A stretch of DNA of 9,653 bases, taken from an uncultured Flavobacteriales bacterium (lineage in GTDB: Bacteria; Bacteroidota; Bacteroidia; Flavobacteriales_D; Sanyastnellaceae). Where the stretch lies: positions 1 to 9,653 of the forward strand of contig CALCNZ010000126.1 of NCBI GenBank assembly GCA_937897625.1, read 5' to 3'. Positions within the stretch are counted from its first letter, which is position 1, and every line of letters begins with the position of its first letter. The position numbers and the translations under genes are program-made. Under the pieces are notes generated by a model. The model was not told the DNA's origin. It did no database searches and worked only from the letters and a program-made list of their open reading frames with translations. Positions 7,203 through 9,653 of the stretch are shown one piece after another.

Positions 7203-7622
7203 TTATTTCTTCTCTTGCAAAGAAGAATTGTGTTGCTTTAAAACTTCAACAAAAACGTCTCTGTTTTCGGGACTAATAATCACTAAAATTCTCGCATTGT
7301 GATACAAAGCAAGTCGCTTCAAAGACGCGGCCGGAGAGCTAATGGGATTGTTCGTGTATTTGAAATGCGTAATGTCCGAAATATCAATGGTTGGAAAAGG
7401 AAAGATTCCGCAAAACACTTTCAACTTTCCATCTGAAGTAACGGTGTAGTGTGTATTGAAAATGATAGACAGAATAAATGCAGTAAGCGGAATGTATAGG
7501 GCTAACATGATTAACGATTCGCGAATGGTTAGAAATCCAGTAACCATAAAAAGAACGAGTACAGGACCAAAGATCCACCAGCTGATTCCACTTTTCATTT
7601 TAAAATTTGCTCCTGGTATCAT
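7203..7622 (-). CDS. Small membrane protein with bacterial PH-like domain (DUF1200/bPH_6 type)
   Basis: A 139-residue protein with two hydrophobic helices (about 12-32 and 36-54) and then a small soluble domain. The soluble part resembles bacterial PH-like DUF1200/bPH_6 domains: YTVTSDGKLKVFCGIFPFPTI, then DITHFKYTNNPISSPAAS, LKRLAL, and a closing ISPENRDVFVEVLK. The SSPA-(A/L)-SL-x-RL and ISP motifs are characteristic. The family usually appears as YdbS/YokE-like membrane proteins of unknown function. The ATG at 7622 is three bases after the rhomboid stop, which suggests translational coupling. An internal ATG at 7598 (MKSGISWW), preceded by GGAG, would remove only eight residues and is an alternative start. 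TamB follows 34 bp later. Confidence 0.8.
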   Translation of the reverse strand: MIPGANFKMKSGISWWIFGPVLVLFMVTGFLTIRESLIMLALYIPLTAFILSIIFNTHYTVTSDGKLKVFCGIFPFPTIDISDITHFKYTNNPISSPAASLKRLALYHNARILVIISPENRDVFVEVLKQHNSSLQEKK

Positions 7623-7625
7623 GGT

Positions 7626-8231
7626 CTATCCGGTTATTGTATGAAAAACAACGACAAAGAAATCGAGAAACTCTTGCGGTTTCCAAACGAGTAAAAAAGC
7701 TATACCGAAGGCGGCACCCGCCAAATGCGCATCGTGTGCAATGCCCGTGTTCATCTTCTTATTCATGTAATATTCCAATCCGAAGAAAAGAATAATTGCA
7801 GCCCACCCCGGCAAGGGTAAGACAAAGAAAAACAAAAGTTCAGATGTTGGAAACATGAACATGTACAACATCATTACAGCACTCACAGCCCCCGACGCTC
7901 CTACGCTTGAATAGTAGATATTATCGCCGTGCTTTTTCAAAGCGGGCAAGGTTGCGAACGCAGCAGCTCCCAAATACAACAAAGCGAAAAGCGCTGTTGG
8001 CATGTAATGTTCCACCGCTCTTCCAAAACTGAACAACGCAAACAGATTGAAAAACAAATGCCCCATGTCGGCATGTACCAACGTGTGCGACCAAATGCGA
8101 TAAATCTCTTTGTTGTGCTTGACGCGATAAGGAGAAAGAGACAATTTCGAGAATAACTCTGAATTAGAAAGAGCCTGCCACGAAACTACTCCCGTAGCTA
8201 AGCATAAAATTACTGTTAAAGAAAGTTGCAT
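7626..8231 (-). CDS. Rhomboid family intramembrane serine protease
   Basis: A 201-residue protein with about six transmembrane helices (roughly 3-20, 55-72, 80-97, 110-127, 131-152, 168-185), the basic bacterial rhomboid core. The catalytic serine is S113 in SSVGASGAVSAV (GxSG motif) and its partner is H169 in AHDAHLAGAAFG (HxxGxxxG). H58xxxN62 in GHLFFNLFALF matches the H150/N154 pair of GlpG that forms the oxyanion hole. WSHTLVHADMGHLFFN is the typical L1-to-helix-2 segment. All residues needed for proteolysis are present, so it is probably active against membrane-anchored substrates, which are unknown. There is no extra cytoplasmic domain. The gene begins eight bases after the lipoprotein stop and ends three bases before the PH-like gene. 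Confidence 0.95.
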   Translation of the reverse strand: MQLSLTVILCLATGVVSWQALSNSELFSKLSLSPYRVKHNKEIYRIWSHTLVHADMGHLFFNLFALFSFGRAVEHYMPTALFALLYLGAAAFATLPALKKHGDNIYYSSVGASGAVSAVMMLYMFMFPTSELLFFFVLPLPGWAAIILFFGLEYYMNKKMNTGIAHDAHLAGAAFGIAFLLVWKPQEFLDFFVVVFHTITG

Positions 8232-8239
8232 AATTTATT

Positions 8240-8671
8240 TTAGCTGGAATGGTCACTCACAATCACCCATCTTCCATTGATTCGTTTCCAAAGCAACGTG
8301 AAATGTCCGCTTAACGTATCAGCGCTTCGAAATAAATTCCATCGACCATCTACATAAGCGTTCTTTACGTTCAAGACTTCAATACGAAGATCATCGAAGC
8401 GGAGTGTTCCCATTTTTTCTTTGGAAGGATAAGCGCGTTGATAACGCTCAAGAGAAGATTTCCAACCGAGGGTTACTCCGTCTTTCCCTAAAAAACGAAG
8501 CGAATCACTTTCCCAATATCCGTTCATGAAACCAACTAAATCGCCCATGTTCCAAGCCTTCTGCTGCGCATACATGGTGTTGGTTATTTCATGTTGAATG
8601 GAAGACACCGAGGAACATGCTTCCAACAGAAACATGAATATTAAAAAACCGAAAATTCTATTTTTATACAT
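8240..8671 (-). CDS. NTF2-like (DUF4440/SnoaL-type) putative lipoprotein
   Basis: A 143-residue protein. An N-terminal signal (YKNRIFGFLIFMFLLEAC) ends in a lipobox with Cys19. L at -3 and A at -1 fit, but E at -2 is unusual. The residues after Cys (SSVSS) lack the acidic run of the Bacteroidota surface-export signal, so a periplasm-facing lipoprotein is more likely. The mature part has the cone-like NTF2/DUF4440 pattern: helix ITNTMYAQQKAWNMGDLVGFM, then GYWESDSLRFLG, GWKSSLERYQRAY, and C-terminal strands GHFTLLWKRINGRWVIVSD. Such proteins bind small ligands or act as enzymes; no specific function can be assigned. I chose the ATG at 8671, which overlaps the ychF stop by 8 bp. The longer frame up to 8710 would add 13 residues before the signal peptide and read into ychF. 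The rhomboid gene begins eight bases downstream. Confidence 0.85.
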   Translation of the reverse strand: MYKNRIFGFLIFMFLLEACSSVSSIQHEITNTMYAQQKAWNMGDLVGFMNGYWESDSLRFLGKDGVTLGWKSSLERYQRAYPSKEKMGTLRFDDLRIEVLNVKNAYVDGRWNLFRSADTLSGHFTLLWKRINGRWVIVSDHSS

Positions 8672-9613
8672 TGAAACGGAAGTGCATGATATCTCCGTCT
8701 TGCACCACATACTCCTTCCCTTCCACCGACATTTTACCAGCTTCTTTCACAGCGGCTTCAGATTTGAAACTTAAGAAATCCGCGAGCTTAATGACTTCCG
8801 CACGGATAAATCCTTTTTCGAAATCGGTATGAATCACACCTGCAGCTTGCGGTGCCGTGTAACCTTCGTAAATGGTCCAAGCGCGAACTTCTTTCACTCC
8901 AGCTGTGAAGTACGTCTTAAGATTCAACAAGCGATAAGCAGCTTTGATTAATTTCGAAACACCTGGTTCATCCAATCCTAAATCTTGCAAAAACATTTGA
9001 CGCTCTTCGTAAGTGTCAAGGGAAGCGATGTCCGCTTCAATGGCAGCACCAATAACAAGCACCTCAGCGTTCTCGTCCTTCACTCCTTCTCTTACTTGCT
9101 CAACGTAAGTGTTTCCGTTCACCACGGAACCTTCTTCCACGTTGCACAAATACAACACCGGCTTTGCCGTTAGCAATTGCAATTCACGAAGAAGAACTAT
9201 TTGCTCATCATTTTCAGGTTGCTCTGTACGTGCGCTCTTTCCTTGCTCTAACGCCGCTTTCAAGCGTTCCAAGTAATCGAACTGTTTCTTAGCCGTTGAA
9301 TCTCCGGCCTTCGCAGCGCGTTGAACTTTCGCAATACGTGCATCAACCGCTTCAAGGTCTTTCAACTGCAATTCAATATCTATAATTTCTTTGTCGCGAA
9401 GCGGATTCACAGAACCATCTACGTGCACCACATTCGGATCATCGAAGCAACGCAAAACGTGAATGATTGCATCGGTTTCGCGAATGTTGGCTAAGAATTT
9501 ATTTCCCAATCCTTCTCCCTTCGAAGCTCCCTTCACCAATCCGGCAATGTCAACAATCTCAATGGTTGTAGGAACAATACGCTCGGGGTTAATCAATTCC
9601 GCAATCTGAGTCA
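8664..9613 (-). CDS. ychF: YchF/OLA1-type ATPase, 5' end missing
   Basis: A universally conserved Obg-related P-loop ATPase that associates with ribosomes and takes part in translation and stress responses. About 315 of the usual 363-365 residues are present. Residues are numbered from the L/M codon at 9614-9612. Seen are the G3 motif DIAGLVKGASKGEG (22-35), KFLANIRETDAIIHVLRCF (39-57), a helical, probably coiled-coil insert (about 75-130), the NxxE motif NVEE (158-161) that replaces the GTPase NKxD, and the C-terminal TGS domain (about 233-316). Some 48 residues are missing, including the Walker A (GxPNVGKST) region. The gene is not biologically truncated: sequence upstream of 9613 is sequencing adapter. 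The apparent TTG start at 9614 is an artefact; in the family this position is a leucine within the domain. It is probably the first gene of the minus-strand run visible here. Confidence 0.96.
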
Positions 9614-9653
9614 AGATCGGAAGAGCGTCGTGTAGGGAAAGAGTGTCTTCGCC
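9614..9653. other. Illumina TruSeq adapter plus i5 index (assembly artefact)
   Basis: Bases 9614-9646 read AGATCGGAAGAGCGTCGTGT followed by AGGGAAAGAGTGT, the exact reverse complement of the 33-base TruSeq read-1/universal adapter. The final seven bases, CTTCGCC, match the reverse complement of TruSeq i5 index D505 (AGGCGAAG) as I recall it, cut one base short. Genomic sequence therefore stops at about 9613. The A at 9614 could be either the last genomic base or the first adapter base. Confidence 0.98.

Noticed and set aside
7384..7578. 64-residue minus-strand frame overlapping the PH-like gene
   Set aside because: It is an alternative frame of 7203-7622 with no domain features; the longer frame has clear helices and family motifs.
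8672..8710. Longer start for the NTF2-like lipoprotein
   Set aside because: The extra 13 residues precede an obvious signal peptide and overlap the conserved ychF C-terminus; the ATG at 8671 fits better.
9612..9614. TTG as true start of ychF
   Set aside because: Its first base coincides with the adapter junction, and the family has about 48 further residues with the Walker A motif upstream.

Overview
The window looks like one end of a Bacteroidota contig, most likely Flavobacteriales. The protein families and their wording fit this: a long Bacteroidota-type TamB, a type I citrate synthase, a DUF4440-like lipoprotein and a two-helix bacterial PH protein. So do AT-rich leaders with few Shine-Dalgarno sites and -7/-33 motifs of the TAnnTTTG/TTTG type. 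This is inferred from family resemblance; there is no rRNA or marker set to confirm it.

Layout. Bases 1-84 hold the first 28 codons of a MacB/FtsX-like ABC transporter permease on the minus strand. A roughly 480-bp divergent intergenic region follows, with a near-perfect array of eighteen 14-bp tandem units (231-482). Next come two plus-strand metabolic genes: citrate synthase (564-1850), ending in a textbook terminator, and an enoyl-CoA hydratase/isomerase family protein (1908-2666). At the convergent junction (2671-2730) sit four small hairpins in tandem whose inner stem pairs covary. The remainder, 2723-9613, is a tightly packed minus-strand run. In transcription order it is ychF (5' end missing), an NTF2-like lipoprotein, a rhomboid protease, a small membrane PH-like protein, and a 1481-residue TamB.

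How the genes relate. Citrate synthase and the crotonase-family enzyme both act on acyl-CoA/acetyl-CoA, but the terminator between them suggests separate transcription. The minus-strand run has gaps of -8, 8, 3 and 34 bp and is probably one operon. Three or four of its products are envelope proteins (lipoprotein, intramembrane protease, membrane PH protein, TamB).

The right-hand end is not biological. From about 9614 the sequence is the reverse complement of the Illumina TruSeq read-1 adapter, followed by seven bases matching an i5 index. The ychF truncation is therefore an assembly-end artefact. I found no convincing new defence, mobile or biosynthetic system here. The points most worth a second look are the covarying hairpin array, the 14-bp repeat array and the adapter artefact.
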